A DNA stretch of 64,000 bases, from positions 310,001 to 374,000 of the forward strand of contig JAVXUO010003015.1 in the NCBI GenBank assembly GCA_033065855.1, read 5' to 3'. Below are positions 37,078 through 48,916 of this stretch, piece by piece. The notes beneath the pieces are model-generated. The model did not search any database. It worked only from the letters and a program-made list of their open reading frames with translations, and was not told where the DNA came from. Origin of the DNA: Escallonia rubra (taxonomy: Eukaryota > Streptophyta > Magnoliopsida > Escalloniales > Escalloniaceae). Every line of letters starts with the position of its first letter. The stretch's first letter is position 1. Position numbers and translations under genes: made by a program.

Positions 37078-38672
37078 AAATCAATTTCAATTTCAAAATT
37101 CAGATTCAAATTTCAACTTCATTCGGGCGGGCGGGCAGAACGACCGACCCGCGTGCCCATTCCCTCTCTGTTGTGTACCCGACCCAACCTGACCCAAACA
37201 GATCCAGACCCACGCCCCATCAAAAACCCTAATTTACCCTAACCCTAATTTTTTTTCCCTCTATCTCTTTCTCTTCTCCCTCATGCGCCGCCCCCTTGCG
37301 GCGCCGCCAATCTCCCCCGACCTTGCCATTCGGCATGCAGCCCCCCTCTCCGACGATGACCCCCCCCGGCCGCGCCTCCTTCTCCTCCCTCTCTTCTCTC
37401 CCCCGCCCCTCGGCCACCCGCGGCACCCCACCGCCGCCCTTTCTTCTTTCCCCTTCCTTTTTCCCCTCCATCTTCCCCCTCCCCTCCTTCGGCCTCGGCC
37501 TCCCCAACCCCCTCCCCAAGGCCGACCCCTCCCCCTTCCTCTCTCCTCTCCTCCCTCTTCCCCTTCCTCTCTCCTCTCCTCCCTCTTCCCCTTCCTCCCC
37601 CAACCGCATAGGCAGCCTCAGCCTCTCCGGGGTGACAAAGGTCGGCCTCGGCCTCGCGGCCTTGGCTGACTTTGGCCACCGGCCTCGGCCCTTTATTCTC
37701 CCCGCATTTCCCAATTTCGGTCAATTCCACCAAGGCCGAGGCTGACCCCTCCTTCCTCGCGGAGGCCGACCCTTCTTCCCTCGCCGAGGCCGACCCATCC
37801 TTCTCCACCGCGGCCGAACTTCACCGTCCACCTTCGGCCTCCCACCTTTCCATCTCTTCGTTCCTTTCACAACCAAAGCCATATACTTTAGCCACCACCT
37901 TCAACCTTCATCTTATTTTCTTCACCCGCGGCCAACCTTCAACACTAACGCATGACCATCCTCCATGCCCACATCGGCCTCCATCACCAAGGCCACTCTT
38001 CGGCTTCATACCACACTAAGGCTTACCCCCCAAACTTTGGCCTACACACATTCACCCAACGGTCGAACACTAACGCATCACCGCCATTCTAAAAAAAAAT
38101 ATTTGTTGTGACTGCCAACGTGCACCGACTTCGCGACCCCTTTGCCGTCGCCCGGGCGCTGACTCCACGACGCCCGTCTACTTTTTCAAACTTGGAATTT
38201 TTTTGCTACATTGACAGCCTTTCATTACCCGCGACCCCTGTCGCACTCGTCCGGACGCCATCTCCGCGACCCATGTCGCCCATCGTCCGGGCGTCATCTC
38301 CGCGACCCCCGTCGATGTCACCGTCGTCCGGAAGCCATCTCAGCAACCCCAATCGCCTGTCATCCGAACGTCATCTCCGCGACACCCGTCGCACGTCGTC
38401 CGGACATCATCTCCGCTACCCCCGTCGCCCGTGCGCCGACTCCACGATTGCACTCATGCGCCCCATCGTCGTGCCCTTATGTCAACGCCCAAGCATTCCA
38501 ATGTCTAAATAGGTGGTGCAAGAGGTGGCTCGAGCCACCTACTTTTCATCTTCGTCATTCAGAAACGACGTCAGCAACTCTCAGACCAAAGAACATCAAA
38601 ATTCGTCCAAGTATTTATGCGTGCGGTGCCCGCTCGGGTCGCCCCTCCGCGCACACCACACGCAGGGGCTTA

Positions 38673-41600
38673 TGTTCCCAACCTATTTCGGTCATACCCA
38701 ATGGCCCACTAGGGGTCCCGCTTCACATGTTTTTTTCGCTCCGCGCGCCTTGTGCGCGACTTAGACACGATTTATTTCATGTTGACGTCACTCACGCTAG
38801 CGCGATAGTCACACCGAGACCACCCAAACACCTTTTCACCAAAAATGTTGACCGACGACGCAACCGGAGTAACGGGGTCAAGGGGCAAAGGCCTTGGCCA
38901 ACCCCATGGGGTCGGCCTCGACCTCCCCCAAGACCATGGGGTCAGCCTCGGCCTCGGCCAAGGCCATGGGATCGGCCTCGGCCTCCGATGGGGTTTGGCC
39001 TTGGCCTTGGCCTTCCCCCCCCCCCCCCGGTTCTTCACTCTTCGCGCAAAGTGCTTTTTGCACTTTTTTCACTTCGTACGTTTTGTACATGACTCTGGCA
39101 CCATATTCATTATGTGGGTACGATTCTTAGTAGCACGCTCGTTGTAACACAACTTTTGGATTCGTCATTGCTTATCAAAACACCTACCGACAGTGTGCCC
39201 AAAGTTTGCAAAAGGAGAAATAGCCTTGGGCTCCGAAAATAGAAGTTGGACATTTGGCCTTGGCCAACCCCAGGGGGTCGGCCTTGGCCTTCCCCAGGTC
39301 TAAGGGGTCGGCCTAGGCCTCCAGGAGGGGTTGGCCTCGCCCATTTTCCCCCGGTGGTTCACCCCTCCGTGCAAACCCCTTTTTCGCACTATTTTTACTT
39401 TGTACGCTTTGCGCGTGACTTTGACACCACAATCGTCATATGGATACGATTCACATCGACACGCTCATCGTAACGCAACTTTCGGATTTGCCTTTGCTTA
39501 TCAAAACACCTACCGTCAGCGCGCCCAAAGTTCACCGAAGGGGAGAATGGCCTTGGCCTCCCTTCATGGGAGTTGGCCATCGGCCTTGGCCACCCCCTAG
39601 GGTCGGCCACGGCCTCCCCAGGGGTGGTGGCCTTGGCCTTCCCCATAATGTTGACCTATGGCCTCCCCTCCCACGCGCACTTATTTTCTCGAGTCTTTGC
39701 ACCTCCACGATGTTTACGAACGTTCGTACATCAACCTCGCGATGTCCGTCGTGCATCACCTTACTGACGTTCGTACATTAACCTCGCGACGTCCGTCGTG
39801 CATCACCTTATGGACGTTCGTACATCAACCTCGTGACGTCCCTCGTGCATCACCTTACGGACGTTTGTACATCAACCTCGAGACGTCCATTGTGCATCAA
39901 CCTCGCAACGTCCGTCGAGCATCAACCTTGTGACATACGTCGCCCGTGACCGCACACCGGTCCCGCGATGCCCGTCGCCCAAAGTCGCGCGCTACCGCCG
40001 AATGACCCGTCGTCGACGACTGCATACCATCACTCCCAACTTTGTCACTACCACATGTTGCCTTCATTATCTTGTTATGACAGGTACACTTAGCTCACAT
40101 CCTGTCTTCAGGACACCCGACGCGCGCCCTTGCACCATTCTCATGATACGTGCCCCGACAAAAAATATTAATCCCCGACGTTCGTCGCCGCGCCCTTGCG
40201 CCATTCTCATGATACGTGCCCCGGCACCAAACATTGCTCCGCGACGTTCCTCGCCGCGCCCTTGCGCCATTCTCATGATACGTGCCCTCGGCACCAAGTA
40301 TTGCTTCGCGACGTTCGTCGCCGCACCACTTTCATAACACGTGCTCTGGCACCAAGTATTGTCTCTGCGACGTTCGTCGCCGCGCTCGTGCGCCATTTCC
40401 ATGATACGTGCCCCGGCACCAAGTATTGCTCCGCGACGTTCATCGTCGCACCACTTTCATAACACGTGCTCCGGCACCAAGTGTTGTCTCCGCGACGCTC
40501 GTCGCCGCGCTCGTGCGCCACTTCCATGATATGTGCCCATGGCACCAGGTATTGTCTCTGCGACATTCGTCGCCGGGCCCATGCGCCACTTTCATAACAT
40601 GTGCCCCGGCACCAGGTATTGTCTTGTGCAGTAGGCACCGCGCCCATGCGCCACAATCATATTACATGCTTCCGGGATGGGCTTCCGGGATGGGCTCACA
40701 ACCTTATAGCCATCGACGTCTCAATCACAGGGGGGGCTTCGGCCCTCGTACCGGGATGGGCTCACAACCTTATAGCCATCGCCGTCTCAATCATAGGGGG
40801 CTTCGGCCCTCGTACCGGGATGGGCTCACAACCTTATAGCCATCGCCGTCTCAATCACAGGAGGGCTTCGCCCCTCGTACCGGGATGGGCTCACAACCTT
40901 ATAGCCATCGCCGTCTCAATCACAGGGGGGCTTCGGCCCTCGTACCGGGATGGGCTCACAACCTTATAACCATCGCCGTCTCAATCACCAAGGGGGCTTC
41001 GGCCCTCGTACCGGGATGGGCTCACAACCTTATAGCCATCGCCGTCTTAATCACGGGGTGCTCCGGCATGAGGACCCCTCGCAGCGGACTCTGAGCTGTG
41101 ACTATGTCCACTCATGTTACTGTCGATCATCGATACCACCAGGACAATGACCCACGGGTCACTCCGGGACGGGAGCAGGTCCTCGGAGGGCATCGTGCCT
41201 AGTCTGCCTGGGAGTTGGCTACAGGGGTAACCCTCACCGCTGTCAGGTTCTCCGCGCGTCTCTTGACGCACCTCGTGGGATTCAGTAAGGGCTTGGATCG
41301 GTGGCTGGGGCAACGGGCTTACTCTGATCATACTACCGCGATGTGGTCAGTCTTCTTTGACAGGTAGAGCGACGCTGTGTGAGGCAGGCAACGCGAATTT
41401 AGGAACCGGCAGTCCAACGGAGAATCGATATTTTGGGACCCCTCTGGTGACGTGTCACTCCCAGGGGACGACATGTGGCACTTTATGACATAAGCATAAT
41501 GTTTCCTATAAATAGTGAACTTTACAACTCAAAAAAGAACTTCTTCTTCATTCTCACAAAATCACTTTCTCACTCTAGAATTTAGGAGCTCTTGGATTCT

Positions 41601-41865
41601 AGTGAGAGAAAGACAAATTGGACATAACTTTGGACCGTAACATTGGACCCCGACTCGGACCCTGGCTTGGATTGTCGACTGCTGGCCATGTTCATCTCAG
41701 CCTTGCCTTCGCAGCACTGCCACTCTTCACGGTCTGTCTGGGAAGCCTTGCTCTCTGCCCTCACTCCGCCCTCACTATCTCTCACTTTGCATACTTGGAA
41801 GGTGACTCGGACTGCAGCCTTTGTGGCACCTCCACGTAAGTACGAACCCACTTTCCTTGGCATCA
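38673..41865 (+). repeat. 3' LTR of the LARD, 3193 bp
   Basis: This is collinear with the 5' LTR with scattered substitutions and array-size changes: three instead of five 30-bp units and one fewer 65-bp B unit. TATA box at 41507-41514. The extreme ends match those of the 5' LTR, and it is followed directly by TATGT. Confidence 0.92.
41507..41514 (+). promoter_or_regulatory. TATA box of the LARD 3' LTR
   Basis: TATAAATA in the same context as the 5' LTR copy. In principle it could drive read-through into the CACTA element 450 bp downstream, which is only an inference. Confidence 0.75.
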
Positions 41866-41967
41866 TATGTACTATCACTGATTTTATTATTCTTCACCAC
41901 CAAAAACATTAATTTATATTTATACCCTCAAATTTTCAAAAAGTACATTTTTGCCCTAAATTCATGT

Positions 41968-42215
41968 CACTACTAAAAAAGGGGTTTCGGCGACGCTTAA
42001 TTTCCGACGCTTAATGAAGTGCCATAAATTAGTTAAATTTTGTGACACTTCCACCATAATGTCGGATAATTTACGACACAATTATTAATGTTTCACAAAG
42101 TTTCCGACGTTTTATTAACTGCCACTATTTAAGTGTCGCTTTACTTTTTTGCGACACTAATTAAACGTCATTTACTGACATGTCTTTTAATAGCGACACT
42201 TAAAGTAAATGACAT
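41968..42215. repeat. CACTA terminus and subterminal repeat region
   Basis: Short motifs such as GCGACACTTAA, TTTGTGACAC and TTCCGACG recur in both orientations. In CACTA elements such clusters bind the element's own regulatory protein. The motif differs from the TTTTAGCGACGG family of the 13465-16634 element, though both contain GCGAC. Confidence 0.75.
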
Positions 42216-43500
42216 AGCTCTTGGATGCAAAACAGCTTTGTTTTTATCATTTCTATCATTTCATCTTTTACTAATCTACATGAGTAAACATCAAGAGCCA
42301 AAAAAAATGGTAGGAAATCTCTGAAATCTCTGGCGCCAAGATTTTCAGCCCAACAGTACAGGCTACAGTGATCATCTTCTCCAAAAAATTTGTCCCAACA
42401 GTACACGCTACAGTGGGAACCAAAATTTTCATCCCAACAGTTCATCTTCTCCAAACTTCCGACAATTAGCCTCCCTATCACTCTCTTTAAATCGTTGTTG
42501 CTCGTGTTACTTCCCCAAAATGAGCCTCACAAAATTACCCTTTTTTGCCTTCAATTCGTAAAATTTTAACCAGCTCGGCCTCCTGTTCGTTTAGCGGTGT
42601 CTTCTTGCCTGACATGTTATGCAATTCCGATCCGATTTCAACAAGGTAACTTAAGATTCACCACCGTCTCTTAATTTTTGTTAAAGAAATTTTTTATGTA
42701 TTGCATTCATTGTGCTTAATATCTTGACAGCATGTGGTTACTTGTGTAACTAATCGTATTTGATGTGATTTTTTGCATTCCTTATTTTGTGCTTTATGTC
42801 GCTGGTTTTGTGCGTGTGATATTACCCATGACATTGTGCGTTCAATTTCGGAAAATTTTATGTCAACAATCTAGACGATAGCGGAAAGAATGAAATCAGT
42901 TGTTCTTGATTGACACGTTGTTGTAGCATGTGAGGGTTTTGACGCTTCAGTGGTGCAGGGCTTGGTTTATTCTGTGTTATGAAAATGAGGGAGAACTAGG
43001 CTCATGGTTGCTCGAGGCATCTTAGTTTGGTACAAATTTGACAATGGCAATTTGAACCCATTGTTGCATGGCCACAAATTGCCTAACCCCTTTGTTCAAT
43101 GACTTCTAGAACATAGATAAGCTACAAATTTGACAATGGCAATTTGAACCCGTGGTTGCATAGCCACAAATTGCCTCACCCCTTTCTTCAATACTTAAGG
43201 CCCTATTATGTTGATTTCTTCGCCTTTTGTACAAGCTTTATGAAATTTTCTATGACATTGAAAGGGCAAATCTGATTTCGAAGGAGTTGATCAGCTGAAA
43301 CTCGTCATTTAGTTCTTAATTTAAATCTCTAATTTTATTACGCAACCTTTCGTGGCTTCGTATCGGGGGGCTAGATGTGCCTTAATGGTGCTTACGATAG
43401 CAAACAAAAAAGTTCAAGCACCATTCTTAACATATATTCTCCATAAGAAGCATTATGTTGGTGACAATACCAGAGATTAATCTAACCGCGAGTTTGATTA
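42216..43500 (+). other. CACTA 5' noncoding region with tandem duplications
   Basis: This stretch probably holds the upstream leader and introns of the CACTA genes. A 92-bp tandem duplication spans 43031-43195 ('tacaaatttgacaatggcaa' repeated). A shorter motif, 'cccaacagtacaggctacag' or 'cccaacagtacacgctacag', is repeated at 42348-42440. A 19-20-bp block ('gcattatgttggtgacaat') occurs near 43449 and again near 43528, close to where the gypsy LTR begins. No protein-like frame is seen. Confidence 0.5.
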
Positions 43501-43529
43501 ATTAATGGGGGATTATTTTATCAAGTAGC

Positions 43530-46507
43530 ATTATGTTGGTGACAATTAAGTGTTAGGGAGCTAAATAGGGGGTTAGTGTGGTTTTGGGGGTCACAATGTA
43601 ATTTTGGAAAGTTAAGGGGGAAAAATGTAATTTTGAAAAATATGGTGAACGGGATGTATATTTTTATTAAATAGTGTCATTTCGATGATAATGAGGTGCT
43701 AGGAGGTGAAAGGAGGGATTAGGGTGATTTTGGGGTCAAATTGTAATTTTTTAAAGTCGAGGGGTCAAAATGCAATTTTGAAAACTTGAGGGGCTATTTT
43801 GCAAATTCCAAATATTGGGCCTTATGTGTCAATTTTTCAGGAATTTTCTTGTAAGGAGATGCCACCTCATGTGGTGACTAATCTTATATTTTTATATGAT
43901 TTTAATTGGTTTTATCCTAATTGGAAAGAAGAAAAAAACAAAAGCAGAAACCTTTCCCTTTCGGGAAAGAAATAAGAACAAGAAGAAAGAAGCAGAAAAT
44001 AAGAATAGGAAAAGAACAGAGAGAAACAGAGAACAGAAGGAGAAAGGTAGAACTTTGGGAGAGAAACTGGAGAAGTTAGGGGGACTTCTTCGAAGGTAAC
44101 CCCTTGTTTTTCAAGTTGTAATTCCATTGCGTGAATCAGTGTAGGTGTCGGGTGCACTGTAAACGGATGTGGAGCAGTGAAGGCTTCGTGGGTGTGTGCA
44201 GGTGTGAGTTCATGTGTTTTAGGGTGTTCCACGTGGGGATTAGGGGGAATAAAAGCTTGGGTCTTAGAGTGTAACGTGAAAATCAGTGTGTTTTGGGGTC
44301 GTGAGTGTGTTTGTGTGCACTTCAGTGTGTGCCATGTGTGTGTATTGAGTTTGTGGGCTACGGGTGAGATGGTGTGTGTGAATTAAGTGTTAAAATGTGT
44401 GTTTAAGTGTGTGTAAAGTGTAATTAAGGTGACATAATGCATTCATAACAACTTGGAATGGATTGGAGATGAATTAGTTAGTGCCTATGAAGTGGATGTG
44501 GGATGAACACCACGGCTGAAGGAAGAAGAAAGTGTGTGTGGAAAAAGGTGCAGTAGTGTGTGCCTTTGATTTGAATAGTGACTGTAATTGTCACTAAAGA
44601 TAGAATTTTTTTAGGCAGTTTCGTCACGAATTTTTATAAATGATTCGAGACATAATTGGACAAAGTGCCAAACTGTAACCCTAGTTATTTTTGAGAGACC
44701 TACATCGTGGGACAATTTCAGATTTTTTCGAGGTCGGGAAGGTGGGTTAACCGCTATAGGAACTTTGAAACCTTGCAATGAAAATTAAAATATTAAATGA
44801 GCACGGTTTCGTGTGAAACTTTTATGAGAAACCTAGGATGTTGGAAAGTTCCATTTCCCAGGATTTTGGGCCATTCTGAAGTCGTTAGCTAGTTTTGGCC
44901 AAACGAGCTTTTAAGCGCTCGGTCCGGACACGAGTTCGAGAGTTTTGGGCGAAAATTTTGTAAAATTCTCTTGAGCTCAAAAATGATTTCAGAAGGCTTA
45001 AAATAGCCTTTCAAAATACTTTTGAGATTTTTCTGATGTCAGGAAGCTCAGGGGGCATTTGGGTAAATTGCCACCCAGAGGGGTATTTTGGTAAATTTCC
45101 TGGTAAAGTTTTTCAAAGAAATTTTTAGTCCGGGAAGGGTTGTGAAACACCTAGGAGTTGTTGTGTGGTGGTTGTGAGATGCCGGCAATTATTGATAGCC
45201 GATATCTCTTCTCTTTGAGAACACTATTGAGGACTTGTGGCAACTTCTCCCGAGTCCGCCCTATCGTTGATGATGATGCTGTAGAGATCGTTGCGTTGTT
45301 GTTGTGATATGTCGGCACTTATTGATAACTGATATTTCTCTTATGTAAGAACGTTATTGAGGGCTTGCGGTAATCTTCACCCAAGTCCGCCATGTTGATA
45401 ATGTCACGTTGAACTCTTGTGATTAGGTCTGAAAACCAGTTGATCTTTTGATCTGGTATTCCTTGTTGAGCTGTGTTGTTGAGGACATAAGGTGGAATAA
45501 ACTTTCCCTTAGTCCGCCCCGTTGATGAAGTCTTGTTGGTTGGTTGTAACGTGGTTAGGGAAAGCACTCTAAATGAGTTCTCTGCTTGTTGACAGTGTCT
45601 CTTCTATTTACTTGAGACTGAGATGAACATCCCATAAAATGGGACATCAATATGAGGAGGATGGCCTATGAAACATGATCGCTGGCAAATAGGATGTAGG
45701 GCACGCGAGTCGAGTCTGTCATGTCTGGTCAAGTCGAGTTTGTCGTGTCTGAGTTGCATTGCATTTGATTTTCTTTTGATGTTAATGATTTTAATGAATT
45801 GTATTTCGTTGATGTTTAACTTTTCAATATCATATTTTAGTGTTCACTTGCATAGTCAGTCAGTCTTTCTGTCGGTCAATCAGTCTTATCCATAAGGAGG
45901 TGGCAGTAATGATGTTCTATTAGGCCTTAAAGCCGCTCAGTCTAACGAAAGAAAAAAATTATCATTTGACAATTATGCTGATGTCAAAAATTTATTGGAA
46001 TTCTTCATTCATTTCTATCGTTGGGATGATTATTATTCCTCCGAGTCTCTTGAATCATTTGTACACGATACTCCTTGTGTTGTCTTTATTGGGCGATTTG
46101 CGCTCATTCCTTATGTTGAATTGTGCAGGCAATAAGGTTGATCATGGAGAACCTTCTAGAAAGGAAAAAGACACAAGTTAGAAAAGTTGAGCAAGGGGAT
46201 CAGTTGTGTGAGTTAAGAACAGCTAGGAATGGTGGAATAAAGAATTTGTTGCGAGATAGCTTGATAAGAGTCCCACGACTACAGTCGTATATTAGGTTGT
46301 AACCATTCATGTTGTTTAAAGACCTGAAGATTTTCCGCTGCAGTATGATGTATGTTTGTAAGAAAAAATTTTGTAAGGACGTATTTTGGAGCGTTTATTA
46401 ATGATGCATGAGGATGTAGTTGCTCTGTATTCAGCACGGGGTTTTGAATGTGATTATGGGTGATAACTCAGCCCGGTGATGTCACCTGGGTTGAGGGTGT
46501 CACAATC
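43530..46507 (+). mobile_element. Gypsy-type LTR copy 4, inserted in the CACTA element
   Basis: It is collinear but inverted relative to copies 1-3. The order is 'ttttgggggtcacaatgtaa' runs (43590-43800), 'gagatgccacctcatg' at 43858, a purine-rich leader (43920-44090), donor-like GAAG|GTAACC at 44096, TG-rich tract (44110-44420) and the gagcgctcggtccgg-like block near 44915. It ends GGGTGTCACA near 46507. Within it an about 130-bp unit is tandemly repeated (45176 and 45306, 'ttattgatagccgatatctc'). The left boundary and target duplication are uncertain. No coding region adjoins it. Confidence 0.65.
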
Positions 46508-48775
46508 ATTGACAGAGCGAAAATCATTCTACTTACATACTTTTCAAAAGGAAATTTGTAGAACTTGTTTAAGTAATACTCTGTGTGTGACAGCCAGAAA
46601 AAAAAAAGTGGGTGTGTGTGTGTGTGGGTGGGTGGGTGGGTGTGATTTCAAGAAGTGTATCCTGGTGATGATTTCTAAAGGATTTCTTCATAAAGAAGAC
46701 AATTCTAAAGTGTGATTTTCTGTATTTGAATACCCCATACCAGGGGACGAGCCAAAAAGTTGATGGAAAATGAGCAAATGAAGCCATAAATATAAAGTGT
46801 AGGCCTTCTAGTTCAAGCATCTTACTTAATTAATTCCATCAGGAACGCCACTGGAACCTTTGCTATCAATGGCAATTAGCGTGTTTTGCATGCTTTACGT
46901 GGATTACACCTAACTAATATGCCTTATGTTAGGTTATAAAATTTAAGATACTTCTGTTAGGTAAGTTTAAAATGCTATAGTATTCTAAAAAGAAACATTT
47001 GCAAAAAATTTAGACAATATCGTTTTCCACTTGCTCTCTTCAATTTTTTTGTTGCAATTCATCTTAAGGTCCTCATTCGAGTTGGTTTATTTGCGGTAAG
47101 TACATATTTGATGTATGTTATTCCCTTACAATCCTTCATTCTTTACTATAATAAAGATTATAGCATGGATTAAACAAATGTGTTGTGTCATCATGTCCAA
47201 CTGTGCATGAACTATGTAAACACAAGAATGCCTCGCAAGAACTTCTCTGTTTCTTCCTTCAGCTTTAGTTTCACAGGAAACATCCTCCTTAGTCTCCCTT
47301 GGTTGTGGATAAGCGTTCTATGATAATTGAAAAGGTAATTTTCTATATCTCTTGGCAATCAAGTCCCCATTCTTCCCGTTCCTAATTATAGTTTTGTGTA
47401 CTTAAATCCGTATATTATGTACCTCTCCATCTTCTACATTAATCTTTTCAATGGATTCCAAATTTTAGTTTCAATTTAATTTGTGCCTGATATCATCTAT
47501 GAACCCGTGGCCATAGTAATGGTTGAGCAAGAATACTCTCTATGACCTCTCACAAATAGTGTAGCATTGATGTCGCTGAGTGTTTCAGCAAGATAGCATG
47601 TCAGCCTGTGACACCATGGCTATACTTTAGCAATTGTGGAGCAAGAATTTTGTATGTCACTACTCACAATATCTGTAGTTGTTAACATGGATGAGTGTTG
47701 CAGCAGGTTAGCAGCGTGACACCGTTTGCTGGAAACACCGGTTCTTGCTTTTTGTCATTGCTGGGTTCAGAGGTTTGAGAGTAGCTCATGTGTCTTCGAT
47801 GGTGTCTTTGGCATGAAGGTAATAGGCATCATTTTGAAGGGCTGCAATGCCTATTTTTGGAGGGTGGAATTAGCTATTTTTAACGTCTCTACGCTTTGAC
47901 GTGTGCATTTTCTGGTAGGGAATGTATATAGTTTGGGTAAGTATATAAACAGCTGTGTCCTGCAGCAAGAACCATCCAGATTCGTCATACATGTTACCCT
48001 GCTTTTCCTCCTTCATACCAGAGTATTGGTTTGAAAGAAATTTATGCTCTCATCTTAAAAAATAGTCTAATTGGACGTACTTTATTAAAGTAGATGATCA
48101 CTTTCTAGGGAAATCGTCTAGTAACCAACAACCAATTGCGTCTTTAAATTGACCAAGAACTTGTAGTGGTGTGCCCAAGGGTTTGTCAAGACCCCATAAT
48201 CATAGCCAATAGTCTCTTCTCTCAGCTTTAGACATTGCCGAAGGTCTTTGTATTTCTGAGTGGGATTAGACCCTTAGATATCAAGGATATATGTGGAAAT
48301 GGAAGAAAAAGAGTAAACATAGATTTTCATAGGAAGGTATTCTGGTCATCTTAGCATATTGTGTCAGATTAGGAACTTCTAATTTATACCATCTTCCGAG
48401 ATATAGGTTTTAATGAGAAGTCTTTTAATTTGTTTGGTTTAGTCTTTATCGATCTTTCCTAGCTTGTTCTGGTAAGTAGTTGTTCGTGGAATGGAATTGG
48501 GAGCATGTAATGCCACTTGCTATGGAAGGCGGAACATGTTGGTATGCTTGATCAGATTGTTAAAGCAGAATGAGGATGGTTTGGTGGAACAAGGAATGTT
48601 TATATGAACACATTCTATATACATGTACTTCAGTCTAGAGCTCTTCTGTAGATTTAAGCAGTAAACTTGGGCACTTGTGTACTTTGTCCTTTCTGAATAA
48701 GCACTACATGTTTATATTTCTATTTGATTCACTAGGAATTTGGTTACTAAACTAATCTTAGCTGTTATGTTGTGA
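46508..48775 (+). other. CACTA upstream region, no recognisable exon
   Basis: AT-rich plus-strand sequence between LTR copy 4 and the transposase gene. It includes a TG/GGTGGG stretch (46608-46640) and an about 125-130-bp tandem duplication (47500-47720, containing 'gagcaagaat' and 'tgtgacacc'). A TATA-like motif (TATATAAAC, 47942-47950) lies about 1.1 kb before the transposase ATG and could belong to its promoter, but this is speculative. Confidence 0.4.
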
Positions 48776-48916
48776 GGGAGAGGCTATTTTCACCCCCAAA
48801 TCTGTTAATCTAACCCCCTTGTTTGCCGCTAAAAGGTCAATACTTCTCACTAAAGGTCATTTTGGCGACGAAAATGGGGTGGAAAAGCATACAAGGGGAT
48901 GGAAATAGCATTTCCC
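48776..48916. mobile_element. Small MITE-like element, 141 bp
   Basis: The left end GGGAGAGGCTATTTTCACCC and the inverted right end GGGAAATGCTATTTCCATCC match at about 16 of 20 positions. The heptamer TATGTTG lies just outside on both sides (48766-48772 and 48918-48924), which suggests a target duplication whose exact boundary is blurred. The interior has 'gccgctaaaagg' and 'ggcgacg' motifs. Superfamily is uncertain; a Mutator-like MITE with about 9-bp duplication is one option. Confidence 0.55.

Larger units (their letters stand above)
35849..38672 (+). other. Noncoding internal region of the LARD
   Basis: No retroviral protein domain is visible in six frames. It holds a leader-like stretch (35849-36480), three tandem copies of an about 88-bp unit (36497-36770), an AT microsatellite (37014-37075), a C/T-rich block (37230-37900; plus-strand pyrimidine bias) and a GC-rich repeat block (38110-38500) with 'gtccggacgtcatctccgcg'-like units. 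The minus-strand frames 37229-37714 and 37281-37808 are glycine/arginine-rich shadows of the CT tract. Confidence 0.75.
32401..41865 (+). mobile_element. Complete LARD-type LTR retrotransposon, 9465 bp, TSD TATGT
   Basis: Two LTRs in direct orientation (32401-35827 and 38673-41865) start TGTTCCCAACCTATT and end CCTTGGCATCA. The target duplication TATGT is exact at 32396-32400 and 41866-41870. A PBS follows the 5' LTR at 35831-35848 and a short purine stretch (GCAGGGG, near 38663) precedes the 3' LTR. The 2845-bp internal region contains no gag, protease, RT, RNase H or integrase that I can recognise; its open frames are GC-rich repeat translations. It therefore needed proteins from another element. 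The LTR end and PBS recall the Tat/Ogre group of Ty3/gypsy, an inference from remembered motifs. GC content is far above the neighbours because of the arrays. Confidence 0.93.

Noticed and set aside
37229-37808. Minus-strand frames of 161 and 175 codons rich in G, R and E
   Set aside because: They are read from a plus-strand C/T-rich tract; overlapping plus-strand frames are equally long. No start context or homology.
38211-39092. 293-codon open frame, the longest but one in the window
   Set aside because: It runs across the internal-3' LTR boundary of the LARD at 38673 and translates tandem repeats.
32401-41865. Endogenous pararetrovirus as an alternative for the long noncoding GC-rich repeat
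   Set aside because: Two direct LTRs, a PBS and an exact 5-bp duplication fit an LTR retrotransposon; no movement-protein or coat-protein frame is visible.
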